A stretch of DNA of 64,000 nt, from assembly GCA_004282875.1 (NCBI GenBank), contig SHLT01000002.1:29709-93708 (forward strand). Reading direction: 5' to 3'. The notes beneath the pieces are model-generated. The model did not search any database, was not told the DNA's origin, and worked only from the letters and a program-made list of their open reading frames with translations. Below, piece after piece: positions 9,521 through 17,700 of the stretch (position 1 is the stretch's first letter; the number at the start of each line of letters is the position of its first letter). Position numbers and translations under genes: made by a program. Origin of the DNA: Chromatiales bacterium. Its GTDB lineage: Bacteria > Pseudomonadota > Gammaproteobacteria > Steroidobacterales > Woeseiaceae.

Positions 9521-10867
9521 CTAGTCGCCGTCACCCAGGTAGCGGGACAGGCGTTTTTCGAGCGAGTCTGCGGAGAACCAGGTGCCTCTCAAAACCACAC
9601 CGTGAATGCGTCGCGCATTGCGGATGTTGTCGAGCGGGTTGGCATCGAGGAGGACCAGGTCGGCATCGCGGCCAACCGCGACAGCACCGGCATTCGTGCC
9701 GAGAAACTCGGCTGCCGCCACCGTCCCCGTCCGCAACGCGGCATATGGCGTTAATCCGGATGCGATCAGTGTGTCGAGTTCTTCGTGAATCGAGAATCCG
9801 GGCACATTGAACACCTGCGGTGAGTCCGAACCCAGCAGCAGGCCCGCCCCGGCTTTGTGCAGTTCGAGTATCAACTGCCGACGCAGGGCGATCGCCAGTT
9901 CCGCGGTCTCGGGATTGAAGTCACGCTCGGCCAGCAGCGCCTTCTTGGAAGCGACCCATCGTTCCACGGTCGCTTTGGGCATGTACTGCATCCCCGGCAG
10001 GTTGCGGAGTTCCGCCACTGGCGTCGCATTGATGCGCGCCTCGATGAGCACTTCCGTGGCTACGTTCCAGGTCCCCGCCGCGGCCGTGGCGCGCGCCATC
10101 TCGGGAATCCTCTCTGCATCGAGCTCGTTGGCCAGCATGACCTCGAAGAAGCCACCGTAGCCGCCGTAACCGTCGCTGTCAGTGGGCAGCAAGGCCACAA
10201 AATACCCGTCCAGGTGATCGATTGTCGCCATGTTCAATTGCAGCGCACGCTCGATGCCTGTGGCCACGGGCACGTGTCCCGCGAACGGCATGCCCAGCTC
10301 ATTGGCCGTTTCGCCAATTGCGATGAATTCATCGGCTGTAAGGCCGGGGTGTATTTTTACGAAGTCGTAACCGGCGGCATGCTGGTCCCTGACCATTTGC
10401 CTGGCCTGCTCAACACCGGCGACCGAGCGTCCGTTGAATGATGGCCCCGAGGTGACGAGTCGCGGGCCAAAGACACTGCCGTCAAGTAACTGTTCGCGAA
10501 GCGCAAGATGCGAACGCTGGCCCAGCATCCCCCGAATGGTCGTTACCCCATTGGCCACATACAGGCTGAAATAGCGATCGAGCTCGGCAGAGTCCGCGCC
10601 CGGTACGTGTGCATGCATTTCCGCGAGACCGGGCATCAGAAAACGATCGGTGCCATCCACGACAGTCGCATCTTTGGGTATCGGCACTTCGTCGACCGAC
10701 CCCAGCACGGCGATGACGCCCTCGTTCAGGACAACCGTCTGCGCCTCGAGCACGGTCTCCGAGGTCATTGGCACCACGTTGACGTTTACAATTACCGTCG
10801 GCGCCGCCAGCCCGGCCGACGACGCCACCAGCGCGAAAATCAAGATCAGGTATTGCCGCATCCGCAT
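9521..10867 (-). CDS. secreted amidohydrolase family protein
   Basis: FLMPGLAEMHAHV metal motif, GHVPVATG, LLLGSDSP; signal peptide MRQYLILIFALVASSAGLA; start chosen inside the 10903 ORF. Confidence 0.9.
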   Translation of the reverse strand: MRMRQYLILIFALVASSAGLAAPTVIVNVNVVPMTSETVLEAQTVVLNEGVIAVLGSVDEVPIPKDATVVDGTDRFLMPGLAEMHAHVPGADSAELDRYFSLYVANGVTTIRGMLGQRSHLALREQLLDGSVFGPRLVTSGPSFNGRSVAGVEQARQMVRDQHAAGYDFVKIHPGLTADEFIAIGETANELGMPFAGHVPVATGIERALQLNMATIDHLDGYFVALLPTDSDGYGGYGGFFEVMLANELDAERIPEMARATAAAGTWNVATEVLIEARINATPVAELRNLPGMQYMPKATVERWVASKKALLAERDFNPETAELAIALRRQLILELHKAGAGLLLGSDSPQVFNVPGFSIHEELDTLIASGLTPYAALRTGTVAAAEFLGTNAGAVAVGRDADLVLLDANPLDNIRNARRIHGVVLRGTWFSADSLEKRLSRYLGDGD

Positions 10868-11820
10868 TTCTTTAGTGTCTCGTCCGAAATATTGCCACCA
10901 CAAATGATAACGACAACTTTCTTGCCGGCGAGTTCGTCGCGCTTCTCCAGCATCCCCGCGAGCGCCACACCGGCTGCACCTTCAACGGGCTCGCCTTCGC
11001 TGCCAATATAGTCCCGCATCGCGGCCGCAATCTGTTCCTCATCGACAAGCACCCAGTCATCGACGACCGCCTGGTTGAGGGCAAATGTGACCGCCCCCTG
11101 CTCTATGCCGCCTGCCGTGCCATCGGACAGCGTGGGCTCACTGGGCATATCGATGATCTCACCAGCCTCTATCGAACGTGTCATGACGGGCGACGCCAGC
11201 GGCTGGCAACCGTAAATGTGAATACCGGCGCTATGCGTCTTCAGCACAGCACCGGATCCGCCGATGAGGCCGCCACCGCCGACCGCAATGAAGACGGCAT
11301 CGACGTCCGCGAGATCCTCGACGATCTCGATACCACACGTGCCCTGCCCCGCAATGACTTCTTCATCGTTGTAGGGAGACAGGTAAAACATGCCGTTCTC
11401 TGTGGCGTACTGCCTGGCGTGTTCCTCGGTGTCCAGCCCGTCGGTGCCGAACAAGCGCACATCGCCGCCGTAGCTGCGTATCTTCCCGATCTTGGCGGGG
11501 GAAGTCTGTTCCGGAACGAAGATGATCCCCGCAACACCCTGGGTCCGCATGGCGTATGCGACCGCGGCGCCATGGTTGCCGCTCGACGCCGCAACACAAC
11601 CCTTGGACCTTTGCTCCGCGCTCAGGGTCAGGATTCTGTTCGTTGCCCCGCGAAGCTTGAACGACCCCGTTGTCTGATGATTCTCGAGTTTAAGAAAGAC
11701 ATCCGCGTTCAGCCTGTCGCTAAACGACGCGGAGCGGCACAGCGGCGTACGCTCAACATGTCCCGCGATGCGCGCGGCCGCACTGGCCGCTGCGTCAGCG
11801 GTCTTAGATACGATCGACAC
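10846..11820 (-). CDS. PLP-dependent threonine/serine dehydratase-like enzyme
   Basis: KLENHQTTGSFKLRGATNRI PLP-lysine motif, SSGNHGAAVAYA, VGGGGLIGG; GTG start at 11820 preferred over the 11964 extension. Confidence 0.9.
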   Translation of the reverse strand: MSIVSKTADAAASAAARIAGHVERTPLCRSASFSDRLNADVFLKLENHQTTGSFKLRGATNRILTLSAEQRSKGCVAASSGNHGAAVAYAMRTQGVAGIIFVPEQTSPAKIGKIRSYGGDVRLFGTDGLDTEEHARQYATENGMFYLSPYNDEEVIAGQGTCGIEIVEDLADVDAVFIAVGGGGLIGGSGAVLKTHSAGIHIYGCQPLASPVMTRSIEAGEIIDMPSEPTLSDGTAGGIEQGAVTFALNQAVVDDWVLVDEEQIAAAMRDYIGSEGEPVEGAAGVALAGMLEKRDELAGKKVVVIICGGNISDETLKKCGCGNT

Positions 11821-12661
11821 TAAACGTGTCACAGGAGTCCGGATCCCCGCTCCCGAGCCCCTCGCGGAACCAGCGCTGGCGTTGCGCTGACGTACCGTGA
11901 GTAAACGATTCCGGCACGATGGTGCCCTGACTCCGGCGTTGCAGTGTGTCGTCGCCAATCGCACTCGCAGCGTTCAGGGCTTCCTCCACATCGCCGGCTT
12001 CCAGGAGATTGCGCGCCTTGTCCGCACGAAGGGCCCAGACACCGGCAAGGCAGTCCGCCTGCAGCTCGAGCCGAACCGACAATGCATTGGCTTCGCCTTT
12101 ACTGAGGCGCTGTTTCATCTGATGCACCTGGCCCGAGATCCCCAACAGGTTCTGCACGTGGTGACCGACCTCATGCGCGATAACGTAGGCCTGCGCGAAA
12201 TCACCGGGCGCCTTGAACTGCGTGCGCATCTGGTCGTAGAAGCTCAGGTCGATGTACGCCTTTTTGTCAGCCGGGCAATAAAATGGACCCATCGCTGCCT
12301 GGCCCACTCCACAGGCCGAGCGTGTCGCGCCGGTAAACATGACCAGCGTCGGCGCTTCGTAGCGGCGACCTTGCTCTGCAAATATTTCCGTCCAGACATC
12401 TTCGGTATCCGCCACGACGACAGACACCATGTCAGCCAACGGATCGTTCTTCAGATCCTCCGCCGACGGGCGCGTGCCGCTCGACGACGCGCTGCCCGCG
12501 CCCTGCATACCCTGCAGCAGGGGCGTCGGATCGACACCGAAATACATCGCGACCAGGACCAGAACGATCGTGCCGATGCCGCCACCCAGCAGCTTCGGCC
12601 CCGCACGTGCGCCACGCCGGTCTTCAATGTTCGTACTGCGTCTTCCGCCTCGCCACCGCAT
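11804..12661 (-). CDS. neutral zinc metallopeptidase (YpfJ-like)
   Basis: MRWRGGRRSTNIEDRRG N-terminus; VIAHEVGHHVQ zinc motif; CPADKKAYIDLSFY. Confidence 0.92.
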   Translation of the reverse strand: MRWRGGRRSTNIEDRRGARAGPKLLGGGIGTIVLVLVAMYFGVDPTPLLQGMQGAGSASSSGTRPSAEDLKNDPLADMVSVVVADTEDVWTEIFAEQGRRYEAPTLVMFTGATRSACGVGQAAMGPFYCPADKKAYIDLSFYDQMRTQFKAPGDFAQAYVIAHEVGHHVQNLLGISGQVHQMKQRLSKGEANALSVRLELQADCLAGVWALRADKARNLLEAGDVEEALNAASAIGDDTLQRRSQGTIVPESFTHGTSAQRQRWFREGLGSGDPDSCDTFSVDRI

Positions 12662-12725
12662 GGTTCACTCCTCGATTCTGGCCGGTCATTGTCGACCATT
12701 CACCGCGACTTTTTCAAATATCCGC

Positions 12726-14240
12726 TCAAAGCTGGCTTTCGATCGGCAGCAGGCTCATGAGCTTGGTCAAAAAGCGCCGCCACAGGCTCGTTTGTGGCTC
12801 GGTGGTGATGACCTCCTCGACGTTGGCGGTCTGCAGCAACCACTGGAGCTTGCCTTTGGGCGACAACCGCAGCTTGTACGCAAAGTCCGGGAGTGTTTCG
12901 AGAATGCTCGTGGCCATCGACCTGGCGAGATCCCGGGACTGGACCTCCATGCCCATTTCAGTATTCAAATAGAGTGATCGCGGGTCGAGGTTGAATGAGC
13001 CGACAAACAGCCGCTCCCGATCGACGGTCGCGACCTTCGAATGCAGGGTTATCTTGGTGTCGGTTTCCATCGCCTCGAAGCGTGGCCGCAGCTCGTAGAG
13101 CTCAACGCCCTGCTGTAACAGGGGCTTGCGGTATCGCGCATACACCGCGTGCACGCTGGAGTGGTTGGTGGACGCCAGTGAGTTGCTGATGATAACAACG
13201 CGTACTCCTTTCCTCACCAACGCGGCAAAGAAGTCGACACCCTGCTTCTGCGGCACGAAATACGGCGAAATGACGATGAGCTCTTTCTCGGCCGCCGACA
13301 CAAATTTCTGCAGGTAGGCCGAGGTTTCGCTGTCCCGCCGGCGTATCAGGTTACGAACCTTGTCCGGATGATCCTGGACAATCCGTGCATCGGCGGCGAC
13401 GAGGTCGAGATCGCCGTTCACGAAGTCGCCGACGAGGTCGACATTGATCCCCCTCAGGAACGGCTGGTCGCGATGCTCGTCAACATACCGGCGCCCTTCT
13501 TCCAGCGACTCCGCAACGCTGCTGTGCGCGACCAGCGTATCGAAGGCGTCCATCGGAATGGCTTCCGGCGAATTCCAGTATTCATCAAAGCCGTCCGACA
13601 CTTCGTCGACAACGGCACCGATCGCCAACAGGTCCTCATCAATAAATTCGGTCTTCCCGCCGGTCTGGTAATACTCATCCGCAATATTCCGGCCGCCGAC
13701 GATTGTTACCTGGTTGTCCACCGTGAAGGACTTGTTGTGCATGCGACGATTGAGAATATTGAAGTTCGCCAGGAGACTGATGAGCCTCGACCGTCGGCGC
13801 GGAAACGGGTTGAATACGCGCACCTCGATATTCTCGTGCTCGTCGAGTGACAGGAGACCGGCGTCGACTTCGTCGGTCAATGCGTCGTCCATGAGCAGTC
13901 TGACGCGCACACCGCGGTCGGCAGCCTGCGCGAGGTGCAAGGCGACCAGGTTTCCTGCCACGTCGTCCTTGATCAGGTAACTCTGGATATCGATGGACTG
14001 CTCGGCGCGGTCGATAAGCCCGACGCGCGCGCCCAGCGCATCGGCGCCGGAGTCGAGGCGATAAACCGCCGACCGGGCTTGTCTCGCGGTGAGCCAGGCT
14101 GATGCGGCCATGCCGAAGACGGTCGACGCGGTGTTGGCGGGTTTCCACGATTCAAGGCGTTTGGGGAGTTTGAAGAATCGCTGGTATTTCGGCGGCAGCC
14201 GGCTGCCGACCAATGTCGAGAACATCCCCATGTCCGCCAT
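12726..14240 (-). CDS. phospholipase D family protein (cardiolipin synthase-like)
   Basis: Two HKD motifs: MHNKSFTVDNQVTIVGGRN and LHSKVATVDRERLFVGSFN. Confidence 0.92.
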   Translation of the reverse strand: MADMGMFSTLVGSRLPPKYQRFFKLPKRLESWKPANTASTVFGMAASAWLTARQARSAVYRLDSGADALGARVGLIDRAEQSIDIQSYLIKDDVAGNLVALHLAQAADRGVRVRLLMDDALTDEVDAGLLSLDEHENIEVRVFNPFPRRRSRLISLLANFNILNRRMHNKSFTVDNQVTIVGGRNIADEYYQTGGKTEFIDEDLLAIGAVVDEVSDGFDEYWNSPEAIPMDAFDTLVAHSSVAESLEEGRRYVDEHRDQPFLRGINVDLVGDFVNGDLDLVAADARIVQDHPDKVRNLIRRRDSETSAYLQKFVSAAEKELIVISPYFVPQKQGVDFFAALVRKGVRVVIISNSLASTNHSSVHAVYARYRKPLLQQGVELYELRPRFEAMETDTKITLHSKVATVDRERLFVGSFNLDPRSLYLNTEMGMEVQSRDLARSMATSILETLPDFAYKLRLSPKGKLQWLLQTANVEEVITTEPQTSLWRRFLTKLMSLLPIESQL

Positions 14241-14377
14241 GATTCAGGATAGCCTGAGCCGTGACAAGCGAATGCCGCCACCCGCGACCATATGTGACCC
14301 GGTTATTTTACAGAATCAGCCCCTCGGAACTGGTTCGTTGCGCCATCGCCCTTGATATGCAAGGATCGAAACTCGTT

Positions 14378-14457
14378 TGACAAAGGCACACCTGTCGAAA
14401 GGCAGGGTCGCAAAGCTTCCGGCCTAAAGGATCTTCCAAGGGCAGCGGGGCTACCAA
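14378..14457 (+). promoter_or_regulatory. cyclic-di-GMP-I (GEMM-I) riboswitch aptamer
   Basis: ACAAAGGCACACCTGTCGAAAGGCAGGGTCGCAAAGCTTCCGGCCTAAAGGATCTTCCAAGGGCAGCGGGGCTACCAA matches the GEMM-I core (GGCAAACC-GAAA loop-GGGACGCAAAGCnnCCGGCCTAA...GGnAGCGGGGnTACC); lies about 60 nt upstream of the RBS of the next CDS. Confidence 0.9.
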
Positions 14458-14529
14458 CGCGAATTTTCATCGCTACACCGATGCTGCCTGCGTGTCTTTG
14501 CCAACTTGTTGACACTGCTGGAGGCATTG

Positions 14530-15882
14530 ATGGCATCCCCGAGATTTCGCGACACCGGCCGGTTTGTAGTCCGCGCCGCCCCAACCAAGACGTTCAAACC
14601 CTCCAACCTCAGGGACCTCATGCGCTGCCTCGATCCCGCGAGCAAGGTGCCGACCCCTATTCGCATTCGCGGTGCAGGAACAGCATCTACCGACTGCAAC
14701 GCCAACTCGTCCGGCACGATCGTCGATACCACCGGTCTCGACCGGATTATCAATATCGATGCCTATAATCACACGGTCAAGGTTGAAGCGGGCGTACGGC
14801 TGGGGGCCCTCGTGAACGCGCTGGCGGAGCAAGGCCTCGAGCTGGTCGGCAACCATGACCAGATGGAACGCACGGTCGGTGGTGCAATTGCATCCCCATG
14901 CATCGGTGCGTGCATCGGCGAACAGGCTGCCTACCTGTCGACGCAGGTCATCAGCCTGAAAGTAGTGACGGCCGCGGGCCAGCTGATGACCGTCTCGGAG
15001 AAACAGAAACACCTGCTGAACGCGTTCCGCCTCAGTTACGGCTTGCTCGGGGTCATCTACGAAATAAGTTTGCGCGTTCGACCTATTGCGACATTTTCCG
15101 CCAGCCATCGCAGCCTGTCTGTCGATACCTTTGCTGACGTGGCCAGCCGCCTGGCAAGACGCGATGTCGGCCTCAAGTTCTATGTCATGCCTCATATCGA
15201 CAGGGTTTACCTCGACCTGCGCCGCTATGAATCGGCGCCGGGCACCTCGTACGGCGCCGGGTGGAAAATCAAGGACTGGGGCGAGAGCACCGTGCTGCCG
15301 CACGTCTTCAAATCACTGAATCGCGTGCTGCCGATTCCATCCGTCAAATATCGGCTGATGGACAGCCTGACCGCTGCAACGCACGGCCTTGTCAATACGC
15401 GTCTCGTGCGCAATGGCAACAACGTGACAGCCACCGGCGCGCGCAAGCGCCGCAAGCCTCGCAACCTGCTCAAATCCACCTGGTGTTTTCCGGCGTCCGA
15501 CTTCTCGGTCGTGATCAAGGCATACCGGGAGTTCTGTACCGATACGCTCGAACAGTCGGGCTATCGAACGGACTTGCCCGCCGTCGGCTATCGTATTGGC
15601 CAGGACGTTTCGTCGATCCTGTCGCCGTCATTCGATGAACCGCTTATCGCCTTGCAGACAACCTCGACGCAGGAAAAAGGCTGGGAAGACTTCATTATCG
15701 ATCTTGCCCAATTCGCCGAAAACTGGGGAGGAACGCCGATATTCAGCGAATCCAGGGCCATACGCGCGGAGTACGGCAAGCAGATGTACACCAGCCGCCT
15801 CGATTTCTTCCGCAAGATGCGCCGCCAGCTCGACCCCCACGGACGCCTGCTCAACCCGTTCATGGCCCAGTATTTTCACTGA
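14530..15882 (+). CDS. FAD-binding oxidoreductase (D-arabinono-1,4-lactone oxidase-like)
   Basis: PIRIRGAGTASTDCN, VGGAIASPCIGACIGEQAAYLSTQVISLKVVTAAGQ, C-terminal PHGRLLNPFMAQYF; ATG 14530 preceded by GGAGG. Confidence 0.85.
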   Translation: MASPRFRDTGRFVVRAAPTKTFKPSNLRDLMRCLDPASKVPTPIRIRGAGTASTDCNANSSGTIVDTTGLDRIINIDAYNHTVKVEAGVRLGALVNALAEQGLELVGNHDQMERTVGGAIASPCIGACIGEQAAYLSTQVISLKVVTAAGQLMTVSEKQKHLLNAFRLSYGLLGVIYEISLRVRPIATFSASHRSLSVDTFADVASRLARRDVGLKFYVMPHIDRVYLDLRRYESAPGTSYGAGWKIKDWGESTVLPHVFKSLNRVLPIPSVKYRLMDSLTAATHGLVNTRLVRNGNNVTATGARKRRKPRNLLKSTWCFPASDFSVVIKAYREFCTDTLEQSGYRTDLPAVGYRIGQDVSSILSPSFDEPLIALQTTSTQEKGWEDFIIDLAQFAENWGGTPIFSESRAIRAEYGKQMYTSRLDFFRKMRRQLDPHGRLLNPFMAQYFH

Positions 15883-15944
15883 GTTGTAACGAGACGTAAC
15901 AAAACGGGCGTTTTGCGGCGCCAAGGCTAAAAATCACTGGATTT

Positions 15945-15983
15945 TATATATCGGACTGATATTATGCATCGCCCCGATATATA
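15945..15983. promoter_or_regulatory. candidate PadR operator (inverted repeat)
   Basis: Perfect 10-bp arms TATATATCGG (15945-15954) and CCGATATATA (15974-15983), 30 bp upstream of the PadR gene start. Confidence 0.6.
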
Positions 15984-16013
15984 GGCGGCCCCGGGCCGCC
16001 GGATGTGATTGCA

Positions 16014-16556
16014 ATGGATGTCAAAACCGTTTGCCTCGGCATGCTGACCGATGGGCCGGCCTCAGGCTATGACCTCAAGAAAGAATTCGAATCGACCTTC
16101 GCGCACTTCTTCGCCGCGGGTTACGGGTCGATCTATCCCGCCTTGTCCCGGCTCTCGGAAGACGGCCTGTTGACGTGTGAGGAAATTCCGCAGGAAGGCA
16201 AACCCGACCGGAAGGTCTATTGCATCACCGACGAGGGCCGACAGGTTCTCCGCGATGCGCTGAAGAATACGAAGCCCTGCCACAAGATCCGCTCGGAGTT
16301 CCTGGCGACGATGTGTTTCGCGCATCTCATGGAACAGGAAGATATCCAGGCGGTGCTGGATCATCGCCTCGGCGATATTGCGAAGTACCAGGAATTGTTT
16401 CGAAGTATCGAACAGGACGGTTTGTGCGATTGGCCCCAGGGGGCGAAATTCGTCCTCGGGTTCGGCAAGGCCGTAGCGCGGGCAATGGAAAACTATATTC
16501 AGGAAAACCGTCACATGCTGGTTGAGGAATCTGCAACAGAAGCGGCTGTCGGCTAA
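16014..16556 (+). CDS. PadR family transcriptional regulator
   Basis: LGMLTDGPASGYDLKKEFE...GSIYPALSRLSEDGLLTCEE...RKVYCITDEGRQVL winged-helix pattern. Confidence 0.93.
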   Translation: MDVKTVCLGMLTDGPASGYDLKKEFESTFAHFFAAGYGSIYPALSRLSEDGLLTCEEIPQEGKPDRKVYCITDEGRQVLRDALKNTKPCHKIRSEFLATMCFAHLMEQEDIQAVLDHRLGDIAKYQELFRSIEQDGLCDWPQGAKFVLGFGKAVARAMENYIQENRHMLVEESATEAAVG

Positions 16557-16572
16557 CAAGGAAATTTTGAAA

Positions 16573-17700
16573 ATGGCATTGGGCAATCTAAAGCGTTACA
16601 AATCCTGGTTTCTGTCTGGCGGGATCATCGCCGTGGTCGCGTTGTGGCTGCTGTCGGGACAGATTGGTGGCAGCGAAGAGACCGGGGAAGCAACTGACGT
16701 AACTGCCGTTGCGGCGGCCAGAGATGCCGTGCGCGTTCGTACGCAATCAGCCGAGGAGGTCATGCGCACTATTGTCGTCAATGGCAAGACGGCACCGGCA
16801 CGTATCGTCAACCTCGCCGCCGAAACCGACGGCCGCGTGGAGTATGTCGGCGCCGAACGAGGCGCAAGCCTTGAGCGCGGTGATCTGATCGTGCGTCTCG
16901 ACAAGCGCGATCGTAACGCGCGGCTCGCACAGGCGGAGGCGACACTGAAGCAGCGCGAAGTCGAATTCGATGCAAGGTCGCGATTGAAATCAGACAGCTA
17001 TGTCTCGGAAGCGCAGCTGCAGGAGGCTGTTGCGTTGCTTGAGACCGCGCGTGCCGAAGTAACTCGTGCAGAGCTCGACCTTACCTACATGAGAGTTCGC
17101 GCACCGTTTGCTGGCGCACTTCAGGCGCGCATGGTCGAAATTGGCGACTTCGTGAAACGTGGCGACCCAATAGCGACCTATGTCGACAATCGCAGCATCA
17201 TCGTCAGTGCCAACCTCTCCGAGTTCGACGCGAAATACGTCAACGTCGACGACCCGGCTGAAGCCCGGCTCGCCACTGGCGAAACGGTGCGTGGCCGGAT
17301 TCGCTACGTTGCGCCTGTCGCCGATGAAGCGACCCGCACGTTCGCGGTCGAGCTCGAAGTCGACAATGCGGAAGGCCTGCTCCGCGCCGGTGGCACAGCA
17401 GAGCTGCGTATTCCGGCCGAAGCCGTATTTGCGCACCGGGTGTCGCCTTCCCTGCTGACGCTCGACGACGCCGGCAATGTCGGCATCAAGATTATCAATG
17501 ACCGCGGTGAGGTCGAGTTTGTCGTCGCCGATGTGGCCCTGTCCACGAGCAATGGCGTCTGGCTCGCGGGGCTTCCCGTGACGGCAACGATTATTACCGT
17601 TGGCCAGGGCTACGTGGCCAGTGGCGCCACCGTCGACGCGGTGCCTGAGAGCGATGCCGAGACCGCCGTTGCCATCAAGGGGCCGGAGGACGCCGACTAA
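16573..17700 (+). CDS. RND efflux periplasmic adaptor subunit (HlyD-like)
   Basis: RIVNLAAETDGRVEYVGAERGASLERGDLIVRLD...LDLTYMRVRAPFAGAL; RBS AAGGAAA; ATG 16573. Confidence 0.92.
   Translation: MALGNLKRYKSWFLSGGIIAVVALWLLSGQIGGSEETGEATDVTAVAAARDAVRVRTQSAEEVMRTIVVNGKTAPARIVNLAAETDGRVEYVGAERGASLERGDLIVRLDKRDRNARLAQAEATLKQREVEFDARSRLKSDSYVSEAQLQEAVALLETARAEVTRAELDLTYMRVRAPFAGALQARMVEIGDFVKRGDPIATYVDNRSIIVSANLSEFDAKYVNVDDPAEARLATGETVRGRIRYVAPVADEATRTFAVELEVDNAEGLLRAGGTAELRIPAEAVFAHRVSPSLLTLDDAGNVGIKIINDRGEVEFVVADVALSTSNGVWLAGLPVTATIITVGQGYVASGATVDAVPESDAETAVAIKGPEDAD

Noticed and set aside
11821-11964. 48-aa N-terminal extension of the threonine dehydratase-like ORF
   Set aside because: Overlaps the end of the YpfJ-like CDS and has no homologous character; the GTG at 11820 gives a normal start.
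15895-15915. AAAACGGGCGTTTT small palindrome after the FAD oxidoreductase
   Set aside because: Two-base loop and no T-tract beyond the stem; weak as a terminator.
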